From: Phoronis australis | Taxonomy: Eukaryota > Phoronida > Phoronidae | Assembly (NCBI GenBank): GCA_002633005.1 | Contig: NMRA01000238.1 | Coordinates: forward strand, 126,001-190,000 | Length of the DNA stretch: 64,000 nt | Reading direction: 5' to 3' | Shown: positions 1 through 12,900 of the stretch, one piece after another | How the letters are laid out: every line of letters begins with the position of its first letter | Numbering within the stretch: position 1 is the first letter of the stretch | Program-made: the position numbers and the translations under genes | The notes under the pieces: model-generated | What the model was told of the DNA's origin: nothing | Database searches by the model: none | Seen by the model: only the letters and a program-made list of their open reading frames with translations

Positions 1-853
1 TTCAATTGTGCGTATGTTTTCCGAAATTTGACAAGTACAAGCCAATGCACGGAACAAAATACATTAAATTTCAGGTCTTCGTTTATTTTCCAACACTTCG
101 CCAAGGGCCCACTTGCAGATTGCCGGTGACAAGTTCAGCTGAAACCTTAAGTATGACTTCAAGCTTTTATTACTTCACTTGACGGATACCAAACCGGGTT
201 TTGGCCTATCAACACATACTAAAAAAGACTTTCCCACCCAGTTCTTTGAAACAACATAAGGTTCTGTAACCATTGACAATCCTCAAACATTCGGCGGAAA
301 ATTTGAAAACTCCTTTCAAAGTCTACATAACGGGCAAGTGTGACCTACGCATTACCGAATTACACAACTGTGGGAAAAGACCAACAACCAAGTACCATAA
401 TGTCAAGTCTGTGACAAAGTGAACATGAATTGTTAGTTGATTCTTGCCTTAAACTTGGAAGATTGACACCAATGACACTGTCAGGTGACAGAATGAAGAC
501 TGTTGGAAATCATCAAGACAGGGTTTAGTATCATTATAATAAACCCAACTTTAAACTCCACCATTTTATGTTTTTGGACAAACTAGTTTGCAATTTTGAG
601 CTTTTTCCACACATAGGCACCAAAGCAGAAATTTAACATTTTTTGTAAAGGTAAAGTTACTAAGATCACCAAGGTCTCTGTGCAATCATAAATATTTTGT
701 CCAATCAGAATTGACCCAGGGAAAATCCCTTTCATTACTGCTGACCAATCATAGCTTCAAATATTTCACGATGTCAAACAGAAATCAAACATGATGATTA
801 AATATATTTGTGAACTTAGCACCAACATAAAACAAACCACGATAAGTTCTTAC
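1..853. other. Intron sequence at the left edge
   Basis: No Ig-like segment with matching splice sites was found on the minus strand in this part. It is AT-rich unique-looking sequence, presumed intronic because exon 14 ends in a good donor at its right side. Confidence 0.5.
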
Positions 854-957
854 CTTTGACAGTGACCTCTGCACTACATATTACCTCTCCAAAATCATTG
901 GCAGCTTCGACTGAGTATTTGCCAGTGTCTTCAGGGAATACTTCAGGAATACTTAGT
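854..957 (-). CDS. Exon 14: Ig7, last part
   Basis: The acceptor is tttttgtag with phase 2 in; the donor is AAAG|GTAAGA with phase 1 out. Joined to exon 13 it reads NGVARLSIPEVFPEDTGKYS, followed by VEAANDFGEVICSAEVTVKG. This is a textbook I-set strand E-G end (PEDTGKY.V.A.N..GE). No further exon was recognised between here and the left edge, so the gene continues outside the window. Confidence 0.87.
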
Positions 958-3900
958 CTACAAAAACACAAGGTGTATACAACACTATGGCACTGAGTGG
1001 CACCAAAAATATCTGTTAACTATAGCTTTGAATTAACAAAAATCTTTCTACTTAAAATCCAACTTGAAATTACTTTTTACATTTTCCAATTGTACTTTGG
1101 TGCAAATTCCAGATAAGTGTCTATGATTCCATGTTCGAATACATTATGGTTTATGTTGATATAAGTTTCTGGTCAAAGTTCTCACTTGATAACCTCAGCT
1201 TTATAGTCATAAATTCGAGTCCGAACTTGAAATCTCTACCTTAAATTTGAAATCTCAAGTTTTTGCTAGTTTGTAGCTCAAAATTTGGGGTCATCAAGTG
1301 CAAACTTGAAACACAATCTCACCAGCATGAACCACGATGTACTCGAGCAGTGAATAAAAGACATGACTTATCTGGAGTTTGCACAAAAGTTGAACGGAAA
1401 ATGTCACAATAAATTTTGAGTTCGATTTCAAGTACAAATAGTAGATTCCAGACCCTGGATGACTGATTGCTGACCTTGCCACGCCATTTGTAAATGTCTG
1501 CTTGAAGTCACCGGATGGTTTGATAATTTTGTCGTTCTTGAACCACGCAATGTCTATCGGAGCTGTGCCCTTGACCTTGGCCATGAGCTCAAGGGGCTCC
1601 CCATCGTTGACGGTCTGTTAGTAGAAATGGAAATAACAAAAGATAACTGATGTGAAGTATTATATTGCCAGTGTAATTTTTAGTTGTTTATATTTTCTGT
1701 TGCCTGAGCACGTTTTGTCGCATCCCCTAGGTTTTCAGTTTAAAATAAAAATGGTGGAAACCACATGGACTTCTCTTGTTATGAACAATGACATTAATTT
1801 GAGAAAAGTTAAATGATCAGAGTTTGCTCAAGCTTGAAAACATGTTGTGAATGAAAAAAGTGCAGTCAATTCACTTCACTGTTCTCATTTACATTTTAAA
1901 TAGTGACTTTCTCTTACACTTACCACAGTACACTGTACTCACTGAGGAACTCACTGCCAGTTTAGGCAGCCATCAAACAATACAACACTACAAAACATTG
2001 AATTGATGAGACCCATTTTGAAATTGACTTTCAGCAACTAGTGTCGGCTAAGGTTGAGTATTTGCAGGAAAGTGGTGATTTTGGTTTGAAGACTCAATGT
2101 TGCATTTTTGGAAGCCAGGTTTTCGTTTCACAAGAAGTAAAAATAAGAGACAGGTCATCCCTACTTTGTGACTTAGAGAGGGAACACAGGAAAGTCAGGT
2201 TTATACAGTATATGCAGCTGTGCACAGACCTTTGGAGACAATTTCTGTGTGAACGACGGTTCTTCTCCGTCAGGTTCCACAGGTTCCGGTGCTGCAGCTC
2301 TCTTTATCTCCTCCAGATTCACGGATATATTGGCAACAGCCTCGCCACCTGGTGTCTTCACGATGCTTCTATAGGCGCCCGAATCCTTGTTGGAAATGTC
2401 ATCTATTTCCAGAATTAACAAGTAACCGTCGTTGTCACGAGCGATATCGATAAAGTAACGACCTCCATCCTGCAATTGTTTGGAGCCAAACCACCAGATG
2501 CATGAGGGTTTGGATACACACAGAGCCTTCAACTCCATTATGAGGCGCTTGCCATCTTCCAGGCGGATGCTAGGTTTACCATCGATTCTAGGAGCTGCTT
2601 CAGCCGGCCTTGAAAAGATGATAACATCAAACTGGTGAAAACACGTCAGGAAATGTAACGGTTTCTGCACCACTCCAAATATATTGATCACGTCAGACCA
2701 ATGAAGATAGCCCAGAGATTCCCAAACATATTGCTGACGAACCACTCAACGTCAATGGCAAGCAAAGCAACAGGAGTAAAAGAGGCATACTAACTAAACT
2801 GTAAATATGGCTCCCTAAAGCACTTATTTGTTTTCTTGTGTTCATTTGGCCAAAAACAAGAATTATCGATCAAATTGTTTGCAAGGGAAGCAGCTCATAC
2901 TTTCAATTTTATAACTTCTTGCTCCATTAAGTAAATTCTTTATTGAACTGAGCATTCTGACTAGGTCGCAGTTTCTTTGTCACACAAGATATTATTTGAT
3001 GGCATACACTTCACAAAACTTTTGAACTGAAATGACTTGAAAAATTGAAGAAGTTTGATGCATACATAATCTAATCACAAAGGCCACTTTATTGGCATAT
3101 TCTCCAAAATAAATACTGAAGAAATTGGCATGAAGCTTCCATTTTGGTGTGACCTCTTGGCAAAATCTCTTAACTGTTTTATTGAGGTATATGGCCTCAC
3201 AGATACGTACATCATCTGCTCCAAGTTAAGTGTGATGTTGGCTGTTCCTTCACCAAGGTCATTCTTGGCCACAATTTTGTATACGCCGCCATCATCGATA
3301 GTAAAATTCTGGAAGTATATGAACAGAGATTTGCCTGAAGCAATGACAATGCACATAGCTGATTTTTGAAATAGCTGCGCCATATTGAAACTCGCTATCC
3401 TGGCAGACACCAATCATGTCTTTGGTGGACAGGCGTTCAGCGCCACCTACAGATCCCAAGTAATGTGGCAGAGAGGTTTCAACCTACTGGTATAAACAGC
3501 GTTTTAACACCTTTGCTGCAATCATAATGCCGGTAAATTTCTACTGCTGTGCATCAGGGTGTACAATGCCTTCTGAGAAAAGGCAACCTTTTGAAATATC
3601 AATGGATGAACAAGGACATCACGTTCCATAAATCTCTCAAGAATCTGCACCCATGACAGTGGCTGCAGCTGATAAAGCGGAAGAATTTCGACTCCAGCTG
3701 GTGTCAAAAAAATAAATTAGTGAACTTAAACTCATCAAACAATGGGAGGGGATGACAGTAGAACTTATCCCTGTATTTTTAAATCAACAAACCACTGTGT
3801 AGCAATTGAATTTCTGTCCATGAAGTCAAGATCAAGCTGAAGTCTCTTTCATGTTCTCATTACTCTAGAGTGCACCAATATCAAAAGTCCCTTTTTCCAA

Positions 3901-6900
3901 AACAAGGCACATGTCCCGCCAGTTAACAAATTTCACAAAGTAACAAGCAAGCAAACAAACTAGAAAAGTTCAGCACAGAGCAACAAATTAAGCTGACAGA
4001 ATGCAACTCTGAGTGAATTGACAAAGTGAAACTAAATCCACAAAATGTCGTCTGCTTTCTAGTTAAAGCACTGCTTCATGTTATATTAATAGTATTTAGT
4101 AACCAGCCTTTGCAACAACAAGCTGCTATACTGAATGAAACCTAGGTACTACAGATCCATTACAACTTTAAATTACATACTGAGATCACAAGAGTTAAAA
4201 TCCATGAATCGCCATCCGGTTTCATTGATATCTTGTAACGTCCACCATCTTTGATAGACGTGTTACCAAAGTACCACATGACATTGGGTTTAGGTGTGCC
4301 CGTACACCGACTCTCCATAATAATGTTCTTGCCCGTCTGGTCTTGTCGAACATTCGGCTTCTCCTTAAACGATGGGGCAACACCCTGAGGCTTGGGAGGT
4401 GTCTTGCCGCCTGAAGTGAAAAATGATGGTACTGTGAAGACTGCACACATAGTTTACTGAAATTTTACAGACTTTAACAATAACCAAAGAATAAGTATTT
4501 TATATTTTCTATCAAAATGAAAGGAATTTTTTTATCTTTTGAAGTGACATGCTCATATTTGAGATCAGCTTCAAGTCAGATTTGAACCCATAACCTCAAT
4601 GGACGCAGTTTGACACTTTGTTGGAAGAGCTAAAAGCCAATGTGGCAAGGTGCCAAGTATTTTAAGCGTATTTAATTGATCAGGTTATTGGCCTTGATTT
4701 CAGTTTACTCTACAAAAAGACTCGAAGCAAATGTCAGGTATGGGCAATTTCTATTTTAGATATTAACAAAAACACAAGAGGTCAATACTACCCAACAATA
4801 AAACCAAATCCACTTGTTTCAGCTTTAAAACTGATTATGACCCTTAAAGTATACATCACTGGTTTTAGTACTTTGAGATCTAATACTCTCTCTGAATTGG
4901 GTGATATTTTTGTTATTTAATGTAATTTAAGCTCCGAAGATACAGAGGATAATTTTAAAAAAACATTGTGACACTGACAAAGCAATACACACTTGGAATA
5001 GTTTCATTTTGCAAAGTAACTAATACACTAACTTACTTCACCACAGTACAGCACACTATACCATTGTAACCATGACAACAAGGGAAACTCCACCTGCCTG
5101 ACAAACCTACTTGGCAGGAAGAACTGCACTGCTTACCCTGAAGATTGAGAGCGATGTTGGCATTCCCTTCTCCTAGTTCATTGCGGGCATGGCACTTGTA
5201 CTGTCCACCATCTGTCAACTGAGGTTCCTATAATGGCCAACACAAACACACACTTTACATCGTGATGTGCGACATGGAAGATAACCAAGTGAACACTACG
5301 CTCAAGTCACTGAAAGGATTTCAATTTTGTAAATGTCGCGTACTTCTACCACCACCTTTTCTCTTGTTATTATTCCTACACGAAAATGTCACCAACTTCG
5401 GACTAAAAATAAACGACATTTTCATTTAGAAAGGCTTGAATCTTACATTGTTGTGAAAGCCTACAATTTCTCAAATTATTTTCTAATAGTAAGCATTACA
5501 TAACGAGAGAAACACAAAGCTTGTGTACCCATGACAGCACCATAAATTGTGGACTTATAGGAATGTTTATTAGTATCTTAAAGATAGCCATTAGCTGGCG
5601 CAGTATATGTTGAGCCCCTTCGAAAATCCAGGGAAGGTTCCAGTTGTCTCACTCATAGAAACCTATTAATCAAAATTCAAGAAAATCAATTCAGGAACTA
5701 GATGGCACACCTGTAGTCTGAATTGCCCATATGAAGTCGTTGTCACGTTCATAAAAGTAAACTTGCCGAATTTCTCAAAGATCCCAAGTACAGGGCTTTA
5801 AAAGATACAGCCGCATACACAAAAAATTGAAACTAAGAGGTAACAAAAATTAGAAAATTATAAAAATGGCTACTAGGTGGCACAGGCTACGTCGAATCTG
5901 TCCAAAAATGGAAAAGTGTTGGTGCGTGTAAAATGGAAACCTAATTGCCAAAATTCCTGAACATTCATCAAGGAACTCTGAAATTCCTGAACATTCATCA
6001 AGGAACTCTGAAGACACACACTGGCAAATACAAAAAAATAATATTGTCATTAGGGAGCACAGCAGTTGTCAGTTCCATTCAAAACTCATTCACAGCTGTG
6101 GTCTTCTTAGCAGGAACACATCTGTCAATTTTCAAAGCAAACCTTTGAGCAGTTTGGCAGATAGAGAGGCGGATGCAAAAACAACCCAAAAAATGATAAA
6201 AACAGCCACTAGGTGGTGCAGAATATGTCGAGTTCACTAAAAATGGAAAGCATTGTTGTTTTCTCAATAGAAACCTCTGTGTCCAAAAATTCCTAGTCAT
6301 TTGCTGTTGCGTATTAGAAAATAATTGTCAAAGTTCATGATGATACGTTGCCTACAATTCTCAAGAAGTCTGGTATTTTTAAAATTTATTTTGCATCCTG
6401 ATAAGGTTTCAGGAAATACAGCTAGTGTGTACACTGGTCAAACAGATGGACGACGGACAGAGATGATGGAGAGGCAAAACACACCCACGTGTGAATAACA
6501 AGATTTACCCGTTCATATATTATGAAGAACATAACCATACTTCTTATGATATAAATGGTCAAAATAGAATCTCAAAAATGGAGCTATCGTTTTGAAATTA
6601 TCCAATCATTTTCTTTGTTTTAAGTATGTTTTGTGGTTATGTATAAAGGTTCTAAATACACCTAATAGTACTTAATGCAAAAGTTGAGCATTTCGGAGCC
6701 ATGTATAAAAGAACTATCTGAAAGTTTCATTTAAATCCCATAATCTATTTCTGAGATACAACGTTCCGAACTTAGCCACAATTGGACATTTCTCTCAATT
6801 TACAACCACTACACATTGGCATTTCAGTTTGTATCTATAGATACAATGAAATAACAGCACATGTGCCAACATGGTCTGCTATGCCCAATCTCACCTTTAT

Positions 6901-9900
6901 CTGTAGAGTGAGCAGGTAGGTGTCACCACCTTGGGCTTGTTGACTGATTGTGATCCGTCCGCCATCAGTGATACTATCGCCATCTTTGGACCATGCGATC
7001 TGTGGTGCTGGATGAGCCTCCACCATGCATGACATAATGAGTGCATTGTTCTCTTGTCTGATGGACGGCTTTGCCTTGAAACTGGGAGGCTTGCCGCCAG
7101 GTATTCTAAAACAAAATGAACATAATACATGACTGAGCACTCCAAATAAAGCACCTAACCTATTTACAGAGAGAGACATCACAGAACATAAACTTAAGCT
7201 ACTTGGTTGAAAATTTTCCTATTCCATTTGACATTACGTAAAATCTTACCTGAGTATGCATTCCATTGTGCATACTCAGTCCAGTGTATATGATCACTTT
7301 CAAGAGTTAGAATATCATGTCTTGACTTTGTGAATCACCGTGCAGACTGTTCGTTTTTAATTTTTCTATAGTCTGGGGAAAGTAAACAGACCGGAGTCGG
7401 GATTGTCCAACAAAAAACGACACATGCATAAACAATGGCCCATCGCCTGCTTTCTACTGAAGTAAAAGCTGAACAGGAAATCAGACGCCATTTAGAACAT
7501 GCTTTACACCTACGTTTCTGTTCTCATCTAAATAAATATAAAAGGCCAAGGCTCAAACACCACATACAAATTTTAATTGTTTTGGTGAGCTAATTTACCA
7601 GTTGGCAATTTTGCCAGGTCACATAAGGTGAGTTGACAAGCTAGCCTTGCTTATTCACATCTATTTCTCATTATGTGCTCAATTGATAAACATAGGCATA
7701 TCTTGCACCCTAATGACAAAATGTTTGACTATGTAACAGCTTAATGTATAAACCTAGACACACCAGTAATGTGCAGTATTCATTTCTGACACCAGACTGT
7801 TGCACCAAAAAACCAATCGAGGAATACTGCATTAATAAACCAGCACTTGATTTGGCAACCTGCAGGTCGCCAATGCGACCTCAGACTGTCTTTGACGACC
7901 TGGGAAAAATTCCAAGTCGCCACGAAGTTGCCACTGCGAGTAGCACAGTCAGACAATAATTCCCTCTAAATTCGTTTTAAAGTTCGTGTTAACTTCCAAA
8001 CCTTAAATTACTAACAGTTTTTCTAGATTCTCAATTATTGCGTTGATTTCGTAAAATCACGCATTTGCCATCACGCTTAAATTACAACAGGAAGTAAATA
8101 GACAGAAGTCTGAATTGTTTGGTAAAAATGCACGACCAGCGAAATTCGCGCTACCAGTCAATTTGGTCGTATGCGTTCTATTTTTATTCACAAGCGAGAG
8201 GACTTGAGTTAGAAAATGAAGGTATGTCTACACTTAGGCATTTAAGGGGAAAATCGGAGGAGTGGGTGGCGCTACGGTTATTCCGACTTTTTTTGGTTGA
8301 CGAACTTTTATATGCCCAATAGGAAACCTTGGAAATGATTTGGACGCCTGAAATTTTCAGTTTTGGCTTAACCTCAGGTTTCGTTTGGCAACCTCAGATT
8401 TCCTTTGGTGACTTCAGATTTTGTTTGGCGACCTGGGATTTTTGCTAGGTCGCCAAATGCAACGTGGCATTTAGCGTCAAGCGCTGCAAACTGTATAATC
8501 CAAGTATAATAATTCTCAATACACCAGATACAACTACCATGAAACCACAACAACTTCGATGCCAAAATTGATTTGCCAAGGTCTTCACGCAATAATGTCA
8601 CAAAGTCAAAGCTTATAATAAATAATATAGAACTTATAAATGGTATTTAAAGCATAAATTTCATGCTACTTGTCTTCTATGAAAAGTATGTGTCCTAAAT
8701 TGCTACCAACTTGAACATAATTTTGTAACAATCGCGCAGTTCTCTTGTCACTAGCATTTCTGGATACACATCTGTACAAAAAATTGTTGATGACTTTCAA
8801 TTCTTGCAACCAGACATATTTTGATTCTAGCCCCCTACCACAAACCATCTGTAATCCTATGACCGAGTACAACTGAAAAATGGCAAAATGTGGGGGAATG
8901 CCATCATAATTCCAAGGCAAATGACTTTGTTAGCCAACTGGCAAGTTGAGCTCCCTTCAACTTTATTGCATCAAAAGAAATTGCATAAGCAGTAAGTCAC
9001 ACCAAGGCCAATGACCAACTGTGCCAGGGTGAGGTAAGAGGATGTGACACTTGAGTCTATACCCTGTAGCAAAACATGTGGCCAGCCAAATAATATCATT
9101 CTCAGCCAGCAAACAAACTGAACAGTCTTGTAAGCTCTGCAGCTTCCAACATACACGCTGTCTAGAATTTCACTTCGGCTGTACCTTCACCAAGTTTGGA
9201 TATGATGACATATACCAAAGGTATTCCCTCTCTCACACACACACCACACGCACAGACACAAACCACAGAGCAAAACAGCATCAGACTAGTTTTAACTTGG
9301 CTGCGCTCACCATTGAAGGTGTGATGTTGATGGCAGATGCACTTACACACACACTAATTCCAGACTCTTGTTTATTGAAGGAAAAACATCATGAAAATCT
9401 ACGGCAGTTGATTGGCTGACGAACAATTAGCAAACCACTGCTGGAAATGTGACTTCAAAGCCTCTGACAAGAGAATGCAGGGCACTGAAATATGTCCATG
9501 TAAAGGCATAAGGGCTGGATTTTTCCAAATGTCTGGGCAACAGTTGCTCCCACAAGAAAATCAACATCAGTTAATATGCTGCCTTAAGAGACATTTCATG
9601 AAGATCCTCTAAGACATAAGTAAATAACAACAACAATGTACTCCTTAAAGACGCCAGAGTAGTCAAATCTGTCCTAAAATCAACAGCAGGCATGTTCTCC
9701 TCAATATGCCAAACTTCATGAAGATCCATCAAAACACTTGACAGACATTAGTAATGTTCCCATGAATTTCACAATCCAGAAAGGCATTATTGACCTAGGC
9801 ATGAAAAAACAAATTGACACTAAGGGGTGTCAGAGAAGACGGATATGTCTGAAAAATCAACACCTTTCAGGCTTTGGTCACAAATTGATACTCAAACATA

Positions 9901-12900
9901 AACCAATAAGAACTTGGTACACATTGAGGCAGACAGAGACAAAAATTAAAATTACCACTAGGTGGCACACCGATATTCGGATCCATAACTGCAAAATTTC
10001 TCGAACCTCCATCTGCGGGTTTTGGATATATACCAGCATATGCCGGACATACGTACGTACGTACAGTGGTGACAATATGTACATGCGAATGCATAATAAT
10101 AATAATAATAATAATAAAAATTGCCATTAGGGCACACAGCAGTATTCGGACACTTCTGAAACTCATTGCCATTAGTCATCAGCTTTTTAGAAACACACCT
10201 GTCAAATTTCAGGAACATCTTGCACCTGTCCACATAACAGTTTGTGCATTTTCCACAAATGTTTTTTGAACATAGCACAAGTTTTCAATGCTTGACCTCT
10301 GTTTTTCCAGGACAATCATAATGGCACAAAAAATAAGCACGAAAGATTGTTCTGTGCAAGAATATAGATGTGACATACTTCATAACTTCTGCATATTAAC
10401 AGGAAACATCAACTGAGTGAATCTTAAAGTAGTGATTACATAGGAATTACTTGACTTCAATAGGGACCACCAACTGAGAGCATCTTCAAGTGGAAAAGGA
10501 TTGAGATTTCAAGTGATCTGAAAATCTCTCTGCCTCCTGCTAATCACGAGGGCTGGGAAATCCGCTAAGAAGAAGCACTTTGGGTAAACAGTTTTCCCAA
10601 TTTGTATCGCACTGAATATTCTGTGTAAATGTTTTAGAACTGAAAATGTCTCTGACGTCAGACGAGAAGTAAACGCACAATGAAGCAGGTAGTAACAAAC
10701 AATTTTCCAACAAAAAATAACTTGTGCTGGCAAAAAGTACACTTGTTAAAATAACAAGAATTTGTACCAATGTGGGAGAATTGCATGAAAAAGTAAAATT
10801 TTGGTAAGTGTCAGTATATAAGTTGATATAGAGCCATTGGAAAGAATCTATGTCGAACTTTTTAAAAGCAAGACACCTAGTAGCCAGTCCTTATCAAAAT
10901 GGTCAGTAAATAACCAGCAACACTTTTTATCAGAAACTTGATGTCCACTTTGTAGCTTACAAGGGTTATTTTACACAAAGCTACGGTATTATATCATTAC
11001 ATCTATTATGTAACCCATGAAATTAAGACGGTATTTCGGTGAGATTTTACTTATCCATTACATTCTGGGAAAGATATGTTTTGAAAAGCATCATTTGGTG
11101 AAATCAAATCAAAATTAATGGTTGCATGAGTTGTCACAAAACACACTCAACGCGCATGTGTAAACTTATTGAGAGAAAGTCGTGAATACTCACAGTTTTG
11201 CACAAGTTAGCATGATGGAGGTATGCCCTCACTGAGCACTTTATATTGAGGTTATTTAAACATTGTGATACAAGTTGGATGACATTGAATCACAATTAAA
11301 TGTCTAATATTTCATAAAAGCTTTTAAAAAGAATTGAAACAGCGTTACCAGGGGAATGATTATTTACTTAGCAACAAAGACCGCTGGTCATCTGTCCAAT
11401 TAATCAAATGTTAAAGAATTTACCTCAGTCATCACAACACATTTGCACCTTATTTTAAGGGAATTTTGTATTTTATTGCCAAGTCCATATGGAATGCACA
11501 TTGGTTTGTTTGCAGTGCTGTTATGATAAACGATATTTGATTACTCAGAAAGAAATGATCAGCAGGTCAAAAATAACACAAAAGTCTGTAAAAACTCAAT
11601 GATAACAAACAGCAAAGCCAGTTGTGTGCCAATTTCAACAGAAATCAATAGGGTTCCTCTACAAGTAATCGCTTTCCAGTTATTCTGTGGAAATGTATGC
11701 TCCCATCTGAAGAACCAACAGATGAACAGATAATTTTTGGCAAAACCAATAACCCAAGGCGCCCTCTGTAGGTGGCTGGTTACCAAGTAAAACTGAGACT
11801 AGATCAGTTAGACTGTTTCAAAAAGAGGAGACATCTGGGCCCGGTCTCCAATCTTTTTACTCGAAATGGAACTCGAAATTAGGTTTGGCATTTTCTACTC
11901 TACTTTTGGGCGAAATCAAGATAAGTGACTATTATTCTATGATTGAGTACACAATAACTTACGTAGATAATTTATTGCCCTTAGTTCACAGTTTGTAAAC
12001 CTAATATTAAAGCAATAAGTTCGAGTTTGAACTCGAAATTTCGAGTTTTTACTCGAGTTTGTAGCACGAATATAAGGGTCTTCAAGGGCAAACTTGAACT
12101 AGAAACTCCTATGTATAAACTATAATGTATTCGAGCACAGTCTGATAACCAATTATCTTAAGTTCGCACAAAAGGAGCAGAGAAATTGCCAAAAATAGTT
12201 TCGAGTTCGTTTCGAGTACAAAGATTAGAGACCAGGCCCTGCTGTCTTCTTGATTGACATGTCTACCTACACTTCCTTAGATGCAGGCATTAAATAAAAT
12301 CCTTTTCATTGGAAAATTCTCCTGTCAGAAGGCCCAGACACCAGTCCTGAGGTGATTGAGGGCACTGCAGCATGTCTTGCGTGGAGTATTTTCAAATAGA
12401 TAGTAGACTGGCCATTCTTTGGTGTTTCAGTTTTTACAACTGAAGTGTTGAAAATGGAATTCAAAAATGACTGGACATTGCAAATGAACTGGGGGTATAC
12501 GTATTCACAATTTAATTTTTCATCCGCCTTTGGTATTTATTTACGCTCTAGAGATTGACCTAATTCTCTCTGCAAAGGGTTTGTCCAAGAATAGAGGCAA
12601 TTTTTTGTGACGGATGGAAACAATCGTGAAGATGATGGAGGCGAAGCAAAAACTAAATAAGAACTTGGTAAGAACATAACCTCTCCCCTCTCGGTAAATA
12701 CGTTCTTGACCTCAGAATTTCCTCAGCAAGCCAGCATTGCTCAAGTTTGCGGTACTAAAAATACAAATTTTTCACTTCAACAAAAATCAGTGGGGTTATG
12801 TGACATACAATTGCGGTGTTGGTATTCTGAAAGTTTGGCCAAAATAAGCGACTTGTACGAATTTTCCGTTATCCTGTGGAAACACTGCCATCTATTGTCT

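Larger units (their letters stand above)
5228..6894. other. Intron 8 (1667 bp), within Ig4
   Basis: The middle part (5860-6300) contains three diverged copies of the CCACTAGG-core repeat unit and a perfect 30-bp direct repeat. The remaining sequence is AT-rich without recognised features. Confidence 0.7.

Noticed and set aside
61-170. Possible further twitchin exon at the left edge (minus)
   Set aside because: A short open run after an AG has no Ig signature and meets a stop before any donor.
5137-5218. Downstream acceptor for exon 9 (cctcag|TTG)
   Set aside because: It would shorten the Ig4 E-F segment by three residues; the upstream acceptor restores the EP and the same length as Ig5.
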